Source: Sabellastarte sp. h YS-2021
Taxonomy: Eukaryota; Annelida; Polychaeta; Sabellida; Sabellidae
DNA length: 64,000 nt
Assembly: GCA_964017235.1 (NCBI GenBank)
Contig: OZ024929.1
Coordinates: 162,301,609 to 162,365,608, forward strand
Direction of reading: 5' to 3'
Within the stretch, counting starts at the first letter, position 1. Every line of letters begins with the position of its first letter. The notes below the pieces were generated by a model, which worked only from the letters and a program-made list of their open reading frames with translations, had not been told where the DNA came from and did not search any database. Shown one piece after another: positions 33,065 to 44,205 of the stretch. The translations under genes were made by a program, and so were the position numbers.

Positions 33065-33579
33065 TCTAATAACTGGCAGACCCCATCTGCTTCTCAACCG
33101 GTCTATCATAGCTGAAATGATGAGTAACTGCCTCTCCATTTCTAACAGTAAGAGTTGAAGTTGTGTAAGATTTCTGTCGTGTCTGTCCATATTGACATTT
33201 ACATTGTATCTGGCTAGTTAGCTGGACCTTACTCCCTTTTATAACCATTGGCATCCAGTGGTTACTACCTTCCATGGAGACACCTGCAATGTTATGTTAA
33301 TAAAATTCCCTTATCGATAAGCTGACATCCGTGAGAAAAATAAAGATCTGTAACCCCATCCGTGAGTGTCTGTAAGGTCTGTAAACCCATCCGGGTTGTC
33401 CTTGAGATGTTGTGATGCATCCCTATGTTGTCCTGGCGTGTCCTGGGGTGTTTCCACCGTACTGTGAGTGGTCACGGATGTGTATCCGGGGGTATATCTG
33501 TGGGGGATCCGTGAAAGTGTAACTGGCCCCTTAGGAAAATAAGTGACATTTCTGACTGTTGTGTACATGTAAATTAAGG

Positions 33580-33830
33580 CAGGCTCTGTAACACCGGTAT
33601 CTCAGTATCAAGACCAATTCAGTTAGATACCATGACAACACTTTAACAACTGGCATTTCGAATGTCAGTACATAATATTTTGTGAGAAAACGTAAAACAT
33701 TAGAAACAATCCCCAAATCTGAAGAGATTATAAAGTTTTATTTCATATTTTTGTATATTTTAGTACTTCTGTGGTAATTTCTTTCGGAAGAACTGTTAAT
33801 GTTTTGTTTTCAAAATTTTGCTTCCTGTTA
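33580..33830 (+). repeat. Left copy of a direct repeat flanking the Harbinger element
   Basis: Shares CGGTATCAAGA-like and CCAAATCTGAAGAGATTATAAA, TTTTATTTCATATTTTTGT text with 41885-42060 on the right of the element, in the same order. So the Harbinger element landed in a pre-existing tandem or duplicated sequence. Confidence 0.6.
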
Positions 33831-34216
33831 TGCCCCTGTTCCACCAAAGGATTAAGCCCTGATCCTGTCGGCGACCCTTAATCGTGGACAGTCCGTGGAA
33901 AGAAAGGTAAAATGGGCGGGAATACTGAATCGTTATCAAAGCCTGGGATTAAGTACAGATCGTCCTCAGGAAGCCTCAGGCGGCCCCAGACAGTCCCCGA
34001 CTGGTCTGGGACTAAGAACCGACTAAGCCAGTTTTCTGGTCGGTTTCAACCACGATCCTGTCGTACACATACCGACTGGGTCCCAGGACGCCTCAGGCCT
34101 CCTGGGACTAAGCCCCGACTAACCCCCGATTAAGTCCCGGCATCCTCAGGCCTCCTCAGTCTTCCCCAGACCAGGATCGCCGATTCTTGTTTTGAAGAAA
34201 AGCTGGATTTTCTGGG

Positions 34217-34231
34217 TATATATATATAAAA
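34217..34231 (+). promoter_or_regulatory. TATA-like box upstream of the transposase
   Basis: TATATATATATAAAA lies about 45 bp before the first plausible ATG (34274) and just inside the GC-rich subterminal region. Prediction from sequence only. Confidence 0.45.
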
Positions 34232-34273
34232 TTCGCGATCTAATCACCATTGCTTTTATGGGAACACAGTAGG

Positions 34274-35586
34274 ATGCCACCTTTTAATGGAAGACAGATT
34301 CAACAACAACTTAGGACTTTTTTGGTTTTTAATCAGTTACAAATAATGATGTATTTGCTATTACTACGTCGACCACAGCAACCACCACCAGCACCACCAC
34401 CACCACCAGCCATACAGAGACCTAGAAGAAGGCACAACATGTGGGTCAGGCCATGGCTACTACAGAGAGAGGAGAGGTGGGGGCCTACCACAACATTATG
34501 GCTGATCTGTATGCCACAGACATTCCAGGATTCACTAACTACATGAGGATGACCTCAGAATTCTTTGAAATGATAAAGACCAGACTGGAACCACGTCTAG
34601 CCAGGCAGGCCACCAACTACAAAGCTCCAATCAGTGTTGGGGAGAAGTTAGCCCTCACCATCAGATATCTGACCACTGGAGAGTCATACACATCATTATC
34701 CTGTCAGTTCAGGGTTGGCAGATCCACCATTTCCAAGTTTCTACCAGAGGTCTGCAGGGCCATCCAGGATGAGTTCACCAGAGAGTACCTCAAATGTCCT
34801 ACTACTCCAGATGAATGGAAAGAACTGGAGAGGGAATTCAGGATCAGGTGGAATGTTCCTCATGCCCTGGGAGCCCTGGATGGGAAGCATGTGGCCCTGA
34901 AGAAACCCAAGAACACTGGAGCCCTGTACCATAACTACAAGGGGTTCTTTTCCATTGTGATGTTGGCCCTGGTAGATGGGCAGTACAAGTTTAGATGGGT
35001 GGATGCTGGTACAGCTGGATCTTGCTCAGATGCCCAGATATTTAATGCCTCTCAGCTGAAGAGGAGGATTGAGGATGGCAGGATAGGCTTCCCTGACCCA
35101 GCTCCTATAACACAGGGTGGTAGAGTGTCCCCCTACTTCATCCTGGCAGATGATGCGTTTGCCCTGAAGACCTGGCTCATGAAACCCTATGGCAGAAGGA
35201 TGTTAACAAGAGAGGAAAGGATTGCCAACTATAGAATATCAAGGGGCAGGAGAGTTGTTGAGAACGCTTTTGGCATCCTGGTTTCAAGATTCAGAGTGAT
35301 GAGGACCACCATTGAACTACCCCCAGAAACAGTCAGAGAAGTGGTATTCACCTGTGTGGTTCTGCACAACATACTGAGAAGCCAGTATCAAGGTCAACAT
35401 GGTGGTCAGCAACCTGGGGAGGATGATGATGATGATGATGTGCCTGGTGATTGTGGATTGATTGGTGGTGCTGCTGGTGGAGGCCAAGACAGAAACCTTG
35501 CTAGAGAAGCCAAAAGACAGATGGATTACCTGAAGGACTGCTTCAATAATGAGGGAGCAGTGGCCTGGCAAGATGGCAGAATATAA
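34274..35586 (+). pseudogene. HARBI1-like DDE transposase, one frameshift near the N terminus
   Basis: Cuts and joins transposon ends as a nuclease of the PIF/Harbinger family. The long open frame starts at ATG 34453 and runs to 35586 (377 residues). It shows an N-terminal helical region with SYTSLSCQFRVGRSTISKFL (helix-turn-helix-like), GALDGKHV (first catalytic Asp), LVDGQYKFRWVDAG, LADDAFALKTWLM (second Asp) and VVENAFGILVSRFR (catalytic Glu), then an acidic EDDDDDD tail. All three catalytic positions are intact. The family's Arg-rich RRHNMWVRPWLLQREE leader is present upstream in another frame from ATG 34274 or 34349; one extra G in the run 34479-34483 would join it to GAYHN. So either the leader is lost by a 1-bp deletion or translation begins at 34453. 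Confidence 0.88.
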
Positions 35587-35727
35587 GTCCTGCTGCAGTA
35601 ACCAGTCCTTTTCAGGACTAACTATAACGGTCCTTTTCAGAACTAACAAACAGTCCTTTTCAGGACTACCAATTATTCCAAAAACAATTAATGAGCTATG
35701 CTTGCTTCAGACAAACCGCATGCCAAA

Positions 35728-35945
35728 CATAACTTGTACAGACGGACAAACAGACAAACCCCATGCCAAACATAACTTGTACAGACGGACAAACAGACAA
35801 ACCCCATGCCAAACATAACTTGTACAGACGGACAAACAGACAAACCCCATGCCAAACATAACTTGTACAGACGGACAAACAGACAAACCCCATGCCAAAC
35901 ATAACTTGTACAGACGGACAAACAGACAAACCCCATGCTAAACAT
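35728..35945 (+). repeat. 42-bp tandem array, five units plus
   Basis: ACATAACTTGTACAGACGGA starts units at 35728, 35770, 35812, 35854, 35896 and 35938. Because 42 is a multiple of three and the unit lacks stops in several frames, long antisense ORFs (35688-35999) appear; they are artefacts. Located 140 bp after the transposase stop. Confidence 0.93.
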
Positions 35946-36483
35946 AACTCTCAAATCTTTAAAAACTACACCCAAAATTTGCCTTAAATTTAGAATCAAT
36001 TATAGACAAATAACTGAAAGTAAGAGAGAATTTTTATGATATCTTTTAAAATATTACAAATGTCCCAATGAAATCTGTTTCCTTGGTTAAAAAATATTAT
36101 AAAATATCATCACCCAAATGGATGTGTTGAGGGTGCAGTTCATGTGTTTGTGGAATTTTTTTGGGGGGTGGGATAATTCTGTTTCCAAATTTGTGTGTCA
36201 GTTCCTTGGTTGGTGGTTATGTTTACTAGTGGGTTTGTCTGTGTTTGGGTTGGTGGCTGGTGGTTGCTAGCCAAAAATCTTTAACTCAAGGGATGGTGTG
36301 AGTGTTGGACTTTTTTTTACAAAGTTTAAACAATCCCATGGATTTTAAGTTACAAATGGGCATATTATTGGCCATAATTGGAGTTCATTTATCAATATTT
36401 TTTTATATGTGGCCTTATTTTTGTGTATTACCACGGGTTATTTTATGTTTGGGGTGGTGTAAGTGTTGGGCTGCTTTTTTTTA

Positions 36484-39400
36484 TGTCAGCTGACTTGTCA
36501 GTCAGCTGACATTATGTCATCACTCTGCGGCGTGGGCGTCCGCGTCCGCGTGAACAACTTCTTCTCCAAAACTACAAGGCCTAGAGACATGCTGTTTTTT
36601 TTAAAAGATACCTTATCTATCGAGGATGAAAAATTGTTCAAGGCATGCAAATCTGTCTGTTCATCTGTTTGCTAGAGACATTACAAGGGGGGTACCCCCA
36701 CCAAAAGTGTGAAAATTTCAACTTTTTATCACAATTTTCTCAGTGACTATTGCAGGGATTTCTCTCATATCTTGCATATATGTACTAGGCCAGAGGTAGG
36801 TTCTCTTGTGTGAGTATGAGACCTGGATCTGTCTTACTTTTTTAAAATAAATTTTTTTACTAATTTTTAATGCATTAAAATTCATGAAATCATGCACTAA
36901 ATCACTTATAACTTCAAAAGTGTTGCATTTACAGCATTTTGTGAAAATATGTTGTTCAGCTACTTTTTTCATAGCTACAATATGGTGAGTAAGTTTGGTG
37001 TCTGTCTCAATAGCTAAGTGAGTAATAGCTACTTTTGGGCTTTTCAGTAACTTCCATTATGAGTAAAATCACTTGTAACTTAAAAACTATTGCATTTAGA
37101 GAATTTCGTATAAATATGTTATTCAGCTACTTTTGGGCCAGCTATAACATAGTGAAATTTCAGACCTGTAGCTCATGGCATAGCTGAGTAATAGCTACTT
37201 TTAGGTTATCACTGTTGAGTAAATCGCTTATAACTTGAAAACTATTGCATTTAGAGAATTTCGTATAAATATGTTATTCAGCTACTTTTGGGTCAGCTAT
37301 AACATAGTAAAATTTCAGACCTGTAGCTCATGGCATAGCTGAGTAATAGCTACTTTTAGGTTATCACTGTTAAGTAAATCACTTATAACTTGAAAAGTGT
37401 TGCATTTAGAGCATTTTGTTAAAATATGTTATTCAGCTACTTTTTTCATAGCTACAATATGGTGAGTAAGTTGGGTGTCTGTCTCAATAGCTAAGTGAGT
37501 AATAGCTACTTTTGGGCTTTTCAGTAACTTCCATCATGAGTAAAATCACTTGTAACTTAAAAACTATTGCATTTAGAGAATTTCGTATAAATATGTTATT
37601 CAGCTACTTTTGGGCCAGCTATAACATAGTAAAATTTCAGACCTGTAGCTGATGGCATAGCTGAGTAATAACTACTTTTAGGTTATCACTGTTGAGTAAA
37701 TCACTTATAACTTGAAAACTATTGCATTTAGAGTATTTTGTTTCAATATGTTATTCACCTATTTTAGGGTCAGCTATAACATAGTGAAGTTTCAGAACTG
37801 TGGCTCATTTCATAGCTGAGTAATAGCTACTTTGAAGTTCTCACTGTTGAGTAAATCAGTTATAATTGGAAAACTATTGCATTTACAGAAATTTGTGCAA
37901 ATATGTTATTCAGCTACTTTTGGGTCAGCTATAACATAGTGAAATTATAGACCTATAGCTCATGGCACAACTGAGCAATAGCTATTCTCAGGTACTGACT
38001 GTTGAGTAAATCAGCTATAACTTGAAAAATATTGCATTTGGAGTATTTTGTTAAAATATATTGTTCACCTACTTTTGGGTCAGCTATAACATAGTGAAAT
38101 TACAGACCTATAGCTCATGGCATAGCGGAGCAATAGCTATTTTCAGGTTCTCACTATTGAGTAAATCAGTTGTAGCTTGAAAACTATTGCATTTACAGTA
38201 GTTTTCTTAAATATGTTGTTCACCTACTTTTGGGTTAGCTATAACATAGTAAAATTTCAGACATGTAGCTCATTGCATAGCTGAGTAATAGTTCCTTTGA
38301 GGTTCTCACTGTTGAGTAAATCAGTTGTAACTTGAAAACTATTACATTTAGAGTAATTTGTTAAATATGTTATTCACAGAATTTTTGGTCAGCTATAACA
38401 TAGTGAAATTGCAGACCTCTATGTCATGGCATAGCTGAGCAATAGCTACTTTCAGTTCTCACTGTTGAGTAAATCATTGTATCCACTGGATAGCCGCAGT
38501 GTGTAGAGAGAGATTTCACCATTACTGCTCTGATGAAAAAAAATATTATAGCTAGCTTTCTTAAGTTTGCAGTATATATTAGTAACCATAAAATGTTGTC
38601 TGGGAATATTTTTGGCCTCATTTTGAGAAACAAGATAGCCGCCACAGGTGTTTTTTGTCAGTCATGAAAAGTGCTTATATCTCCCTTATTATTGATCCTA
38701 GAGGTTTGGGATGATAAACCAACCTGTAGGAAATCATGGGGTGGGAATCTTTTGGTGTGGTCAGATTTGACCTTCAATGACCCCTCCTTCAAGGTCAAAC
38801 AAGGATAGCCAAACTTAAAAGTGCTTATAACTCGCTTATTATTGGTCCCAGAGGTTTGGGATGGTAAACAGACAGGAAATCATGGGCTGTGAATCTGTTG
38901 ATATGGTCCGATTTGACCTTGGAACCCTCCTTCAAGGTCAAATGAGGATAGCGAAAATTGAAAGTGCCTACAACTCGCTTATTATTGGTGACAGAGATTT
39001 GGGATGGTAAACCATCCCATAGGAAATCATTGGCTCGGAATCTTTTGGTATGGTCAGTTTTGACCTTTGGATCCCTCCTTCAAGGTCAAATGAGGACAGC
39101 CAAGCTTAAAAGTGCTTATAACTCATTTATAATTGGTCCTAGAGGTTTGGAATGGTAAACCATAGGAAATCATGGGCTGGGAATGTATTTGTGTGGTTAG
39201 ATTTGACCTTGGACCCCTTCTTCAAGGTCGAACGAGGATATTGCATTTGTAGTATTTCTTTAAATATGTTTTAACCTATTTTTTACACTTAAACAATTAC
39301 CTTGTTATTTTCCTTCATAATACCATTTACAGGGCACAACTTTTTTATCCTTTTCTTCTATCAGCTTCGGAATTTCTTTCGAACTTGCTGTTCAGTTACC

Positions 39401-39515
39401 ATTTACTGTATTTCTGTACAGCTCTTTTCCTGATAATTATTCTGTCCTCTAATCACCTTCACAAATCAAAAACGCTCAGTCAGCTGACACAGTGCCCGTT
39501 CACGGGTACTCTCCT
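36484..39515 (-). mobile_element. Array element family B, inverted copy nested in Harbinger
   Basis: Reverse complement of the element at 10641-13127. The palindromic end is at 36484-36511 (TCAGCTGAC-based) and the other hairpin at 39491-39510 (AGTGCCCGTT...GGGTACT). The array of about 157-bp units covers 36900-38470. A second array of about 138-bp units (TTATTATTGGTCCCAGAGGT; GACCTT..CCCTCCTTCAAGGTCAA) covers 38670-39240. It is longer than the plus copy (3.0 versus 2.5 kb), mostly from repeat-number differences. Confidence 0.82.
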
Positions 39516-39663
39516 CTTGTTTTTTTCTTGTGATAAGTATTTGTACTGTTTTTTTTGTTTTGGGAGGGGGATTGGAATAACTTGCAGCTGAATAATTGTT
39601 TTTGGAAGATTTGGTGGCCCTGAAAAGGGCCTGGCAGGTCAAAGACCCGCCCTGACTGGATGG

Positions 39664-40905
39664 CTACTGAGGAGGCTGCTGCTGTTGAGGCGGTGCTGAA
39701 GTGGTGATAGTAAAGAGCTGCTGTTGAGGCGGTGCTGAAGTGGTGATAGTAAAGAGCTGCTGCTGCGGTTGCTGCTGCTGAGGCTGCTCGACGATCTGTG
39801 TTGATGTTAGATCTGGGAGCTGGCTTCATATTCCACTTAGGTTGTGTCTGCTCCCTTCGTCCTGTACAGTTAGGACTGATGTAGGGTTACCGAAGCCAAT
39901 GGGACTTGGTGTATAGTACTCAAAACTGCTGCCAGCTGCTGCTTGAGTGGAACTAGACGCCTGTGGAGTGGTTGTTGGCAGTAGGCCGACCCTCTGGGAC
40001 TCTGTGGTAACAGTGGCTGATCTTCTGGGCAGTGACTGATGCCTACGGTTGCTCTTAATACTTTCAATGTCTCTAAATATCCTGCCCTTTAGGTCTTCAA
40101 ATTCTTCTTGAGACATCTTTTCGGCCTCTGATGCCACGTAGTCAAAGAAGGGCTGCCTGTCTGACTTCTGCTGCAGAAAACCTGAGATCAATGTCCTCAT
40201 CTGGTCAAAGTGCTCGAGAATCTTGGAGTCTGTTGAAACGGGTGTAGATGTAAGGATGGACTGACTCCTCTCCCTCAGGACAATGGACTCAAGGTGTTCT
40301 GTGTCAGTAGTAGAGCCACGAGATTCGTCCTGCTTGCTGGTATTTGGACTGGCCTCAAACCCTGAACTTCTGTTTGCCCCCTTTCGTCTGATGTGGGTTT
40401 TAAGGAAACCCATCTGTTGGTAGACCCAGGACTGTCTCTTGGTCATCTCCCCCGGGGCTTGGCCAGTTTGGAGCTTGGACAGCTTGCCATAACGCGTTCA
40501 CTGGGATTCAAACCAACGTCTGACATCAAAGGGCTGGAGCTTCAGTTCTGCAGATATTTCTGCCCAGAGAGCCTCTCTTCTGTTCCTGTCGTGGAACCGT
40601 GGATGTTCCTTGTCATACAGTTCTGGGTGCTGCTTTACAAATTCCACAATGGAAATTTCCTGACTGTCAGTAAAAGTTGCACACACCCTGGCTCTCTTGG
40701 CGGATGAATGGCACTCTATATCTTCTTCACACCTCTCTTCTTCTTCTACAGCTTCCTCAATAGCTTCTGGACGTTCCTCAATCTCCTCCTCCTCTCTCCT
40801 CTCAATCCCTTCCTCTGCAACTTCAATCCTTTCCTGTTCTTCACTTTCCTTCTCCCTCTCATCCATCTTTTTCCTTCCTCTCTTCCCTCCTTTCTCTTTC
40901 CTCAT
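39664..40905 (-). pseudogene. MADF-domain partner protein with two in-frame TGA codons
   Basis: Accessory DNA-binding protein of the PIF/Harbinger element (the Myb/SANT- or MADF-type partner that helps recruit transposase). ATG at 40903-40905; one frame of 414 codons to TAG at 39664-39666. N-terminal 75 residues are Lys/Glu-rich; a MADF-like domain follows (ISIVEFVKQHPELYD, FHDRNRREALWAEIS, FDVRRWFESQ then TRYGKLSKL); then a linker with a FLQQKSDRQPFFDYVASEAE stretch; then a Gln/Pro-rich tail in which a 39-bp segment is duplicated (QLFTITTSAPP twice). The frame is interrupted by TGA at 40498-40500, inside the domain, and TGA at 39826-39828. Both could be CGA to TGA changes. Otherwise the frame is open, so the damage looks recent. 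Confidence 0.8.
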
Positions 40906-41076
40906 AATCCAGTCGACAAAATAATGAAAAAAATAGTAAAATGTGTCTCCTAACTAAAATTTGCCTTAAGCTCAAGTATTATATGATATTTAAAAAACTA
41001 AAAACCCCTACAAAACAGTGACACACGTCTCTCAGTAGCCAAACAGTCAGTAACAATGAGAATGTGTGTGCGGTCG

Positions 41077-41084
41077 CTTATATA
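41077..41084 (-). promoter_or_regulatory. TATA-like box upstream of the MADF gene
   Basis: TATATAAG on the minus strand, about 170 bp upstream of the ATG at 40905 and next to the GC-rich subterminal region, mirroring the arrangement before the transposase. Confidence 0.4.
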
Positions 41085-42059
41085 GTCCCAGACCTCCTCA
41101 TTGCCTCGTTTTAATTTCAGACGCGCGGAAAAGAGTCGGTTCTTAATCGGTTGTTAGTCCCAGGCCTCCTGGGGCGTCCTCAGACCGTCGCAGACTAAAT
41201 TTGTGTTGTCCCAGGCGGCCTGAGGACGCCGGCATGGATCGGTTAGGGTCGGTTACCCTTAGTCCCAGACCTTGATTTTTGGGTCCCACGACACCGCAGA
41301 CGGTCTGAGGCTTCCGGGGACTAATGGAACCGATTCACTTTCAGACGCATGAAATTCATACGCATCATATATGAGTCGGGGACTAACAACCGGCCTCCTG
41401 GGACTAAGCTACGGAGGTCTGGGACTAAGGGTCGCAGGCGGCCTGGGACAACACACGACTGTGTAAAATTGTGTCTGAGGAGGCCTGAGGAAGCCTGGGA
41501 CTGGACATTTTGTTGAGGGCGGGACTTATGAATTGGTTGGAGTCGTGAGAAATATCAAACATGTTTGATTTTCCTCACGGCCTCAACCGACCACAACCGA
41601 CCCTTACAGAAGGTCTGGGACTAAGCAAATATTTTAAACCGACCCTCAAAAACCCTTAATCGGGAGCCTTATTCGTGTGGTGGAACACCCACATTAGTGA
41701 GCCTATTCAGTTGGGGGTATACTGGAACAAATTTTTTTTTTTGTATCCCGGAATTGGTACCGCTTTACATTGGTGGGATACCAAAATGTAGAATCTGCTA
41801 CCGACCTGGTCCAAGTGTAAATTGTGCTTTTAATATACCTTTAATAAATGAAAACAGGTTATGTTTACTTATAACAATGGTACTAGGGATGGGTAGGCCT
41901 GCTGTCTCGGTATCAAGAGCATTTGACTGAAATACTGTAATGAGATTTTAAACCTGCCACTTTGCTTGCCAACACATGGAAGGAAAAGTTAAATTTCAGA
42001 AACATACCCAAAATCTGAAGAAATTATAAACTTTTATTCCATATTTTTGTGCATTTACA

Positions 42060-43600
42060 GACTTTTATACTAGTGATACAGGACTTTATAACCTCAATCT
42101 CGCTAAAATGGAAGGAAAACTTACAATATTGGAAATAAATCAGAAATCTGAAGAAATAATACGTATTTATTCTGATTCTAATTGGACTTTTATAGTGCTT
42201 AATCTCCCCATACAAGAGGACTCTAAGGTATAACAAAAACAAAAAAGCAGTCTACCAAATTTCAGTATCCAAAGATTTATTTATCTTGTATGCAATTTGG
42301 AGACTTTTATTGCGATGTCATTTAGAGGAAACATCTATTTTTTGTTGGGGTGTACTAAAATGCAGAGCCCCAAAATCGGTACGGTTTTACATTGGTGACC
42401 TTGTAATGTACATATTTTTGGTGCTGACCCACCGAAAATATGAGGTATGTTAAAAATTTGGTGAGTTGTCCTGATACCCAGCATGTTACAGGCTTCTTAT
42501 GTCAGACAGTAGTTATGGATGGAGCTAAGGTTTTAAATATTTTGTGAACAAACACAAAATACAAATACTACATCGATTAGCATGAAGTGGGTCAATTTTT
42601 TTATATTTTTTTCAGTGCTGTGTAAAAGCTAAATTATACAGAAACATAATAATTTTTCGTAATATAGAAGAAACAATTATGGGTAAAGTTATATATATAA
42701 TTTTCACATAATTTACTTTAACAGCTATAACTACTAATTGGATAAAACCTTTAAAACTCATCCACATAAAATGTTCAAGAAGTGGGTCAATTTGTTGAAA
42801 AAATTCTGTCTTCCTTTTGTATCATGATAAAAATTTATTTTTTTAAAAGGAAAAAATACAGCTTGATGATTGCAGAATATAAATGTTTTGTAGATGTGTC
42901 ATGGTGTTATTTAAGGTAGAGTACTTAAAGTAGGGGGATATTTCAAACTAAAAGTTTAAATTATTAAATTTACCAGATATTGAAATAACCAAAAGTAAAT
43001 GTTGCAGTGCAGCTCTGTATTGTGAATCATTTCAAACAGATTTTAAGATTCAGGTATGTAGCCTTTTGTTATTTTTATGAATATTCTTGAAAAATCGACC
43101 CACTTCATGAATTGAAGTTACATAGCTGAGGTAACCATGTGTAGTATCTGTTGCATGTCGTTTTATTCCTTTTATTATATCACAAGATAAACAAAAATTT
43201 CAGTCCCCACATGAAGATAACTTTCTAAAAACAACATTACCTGATGATTCAAAACTTTCCTAGTAAATAATCTTATGTAGTATACACTTAATTACATTTT
43301 AGCCTTCAAAATGAATCTTGATGTTTCTTTCTTATTAAGAAATGTTAAAGATGCATTTTCACTTTAATTTCAACAGTGAAAATTATTAAGTAAGATTTGC
43401 TATATCAAGTATGAATTTTTAAAATCAAGTCGCCCCCATAGATCAGTGTTTGGAAAAAGTAAGAAACGATAGAGTCAGATGTAAAAATGTTTATTAATTT
43501 TGAATGAAGTGCATGATTATATTGTAAAGATAAGTCACCTTTGTGTGATTAAGTGCTTTATTGGCTCCTGTCTCTTCATTGAATTCAGCAAAATTATTTC
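42060..43600. other. End of TAX1BP3 intron 1, no gene seen
   Basis: AT-rich. GCATGAAGTGGGTCAATTTT (42581-42600) and its complement AAAATCGACCCACTTCATGA (43091-43110) form a 20-bp inverted pair about 0.5 kb apart, with a third related copy near 42778. AGCTGAGGTAACCATGT at about 43127 matches the TIR of the Mutator-like element at 19554. These suggest an old TIR element, borders unclear. Confidence 0.4.
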
Positions 43601-43622
43601 TATCTTTATCTAATCTATTTAG

Positions 43623-43775
43623 ATTCCCATTGTTCTGCACAAAGACCAGTTAAGAAATGACCAAGGGAACCCAGTTATTGATGAAACGGGTAAGCCCGTT
43701 TACAAATGTGGATTTCGTATTGGTGGTGGAATAGATCAAGATCCTTCTAAAAGTCCACAAGGATATCCAGATAAA
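43623..43775 (+). CDS. TAX1BP3: TAX1BP3/TIP-1-like PDZ protein, coding exon 2
   Basis: The protein is a small single-PDZ adaptor: TIP-1 consists almost wholly of one PDZ domain that binds C-terminal motifs of partners (for example beta-catenin and Kir channels) and acts as a competitor of larger scaffolds. This exon has acceptor ATCTATTTAG and donor AAA|GTAGGTG, 153 bp, phase 0 to 0. It reads IPIVLHKDQLRND, then PVYKCGFRIGGGIDQDPSKS and PQGYPDK. FRIGGGIDQDP is the PDZ carboxylate-binding loop region and is nearly diagnostic for TIP-1 (GFSIGGGIDQDP type). A family D element head starts only 14 bp after the exon. Confidence 0.93.
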
Positions 43776-43789
43776 GTAGGTGTACTTTT

Positions 43790-44205
43790 TATATCCCCAG
43801 ACGAAAGTAGGGGATATACTGGTTTTAACATCTGTCACGCCGCTGCCATACGTTTTGACTTGTGTGCATGATAACTCAAAAACGCTGTCACAGATTTCAT
43901 TCAAACTTGGCACACACATGTTTTTGGGTCAGGGGTAGAACCCTATTAATAGTTTACGTTAAACTCCCAATAAAAAAGAAGTTATGGCCACCTTAAGGTC
44001 AGAAATTTGACCTTTGGTCAGTTAAGGCAGTGTGGGCCACAAGCTATGTGGCTCATCCAGCTCAAATTTTACCTGGAAACGCATTACTCTATTCTCCTTA
44101 CATATGCCAGGACTTTATGTTGAGGTTAGAATTGTGTTTGAGGCCCATAAAGACCCTACTTGGACATTTTTTTCAACATTTCTCACATATTTTGCCCTGT
44201 AAATT
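43790..44205 (+). mobile_element. Family D head fragment in TAX1BP3 intron 2
   Basis: Hairpin 43790-43818 (TATATCCCC...GGGGATATA), then GTCACGCCGCTGCC, GATAACTCAAAAACG and AAACTTGGCACACACATG, then a single degenerate array unit. It is followed by reverse family H units (44205-44480). The ORF on the minus strand here crosses the exon and is not real. Confidence 0.75.

Larger units (their letters stand above)
33831..41693. mobile_element. PIF/Harbinger transposon, two-gene, TSD TTA
   Basis: Termini TGCCCCTGTTCCACCA (left) and TGTGGGTGTTCCACCA (right, complement) with continued similarity to CCGAT. TTA at 33828-33830 and 41694-41696 is the usual 3-bp Harbinger duplication. GC-rich subterminal regions (33850-34190; 41090-41690) hold many short motifs in both orientations, such as AGGCCTCCTGGGACTAA, CGACTAA and CCTCAGGC. 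Contents: DDE transposase on plus, MADF-type protein on minus, a 42-bp tandem array, and a nested family B element (36484-39515). Both genes carry lesions, so the copy is probably not autonomous now, but it is recent. Confidence 0.85.

Noticed and set aside
35688-35999. Antisense ORF with repeated SVCPSVQVMFGMGFVC peptides
   Set aside because: Product of the 42-bp tandem array, which stays open in several frames.
40697-40953. Ser-rich or hydrophobic ORFs on the plus strand
   Set aside because: Antisense shadows of the Glu/Lys-rich N terminus of the MADF gene.
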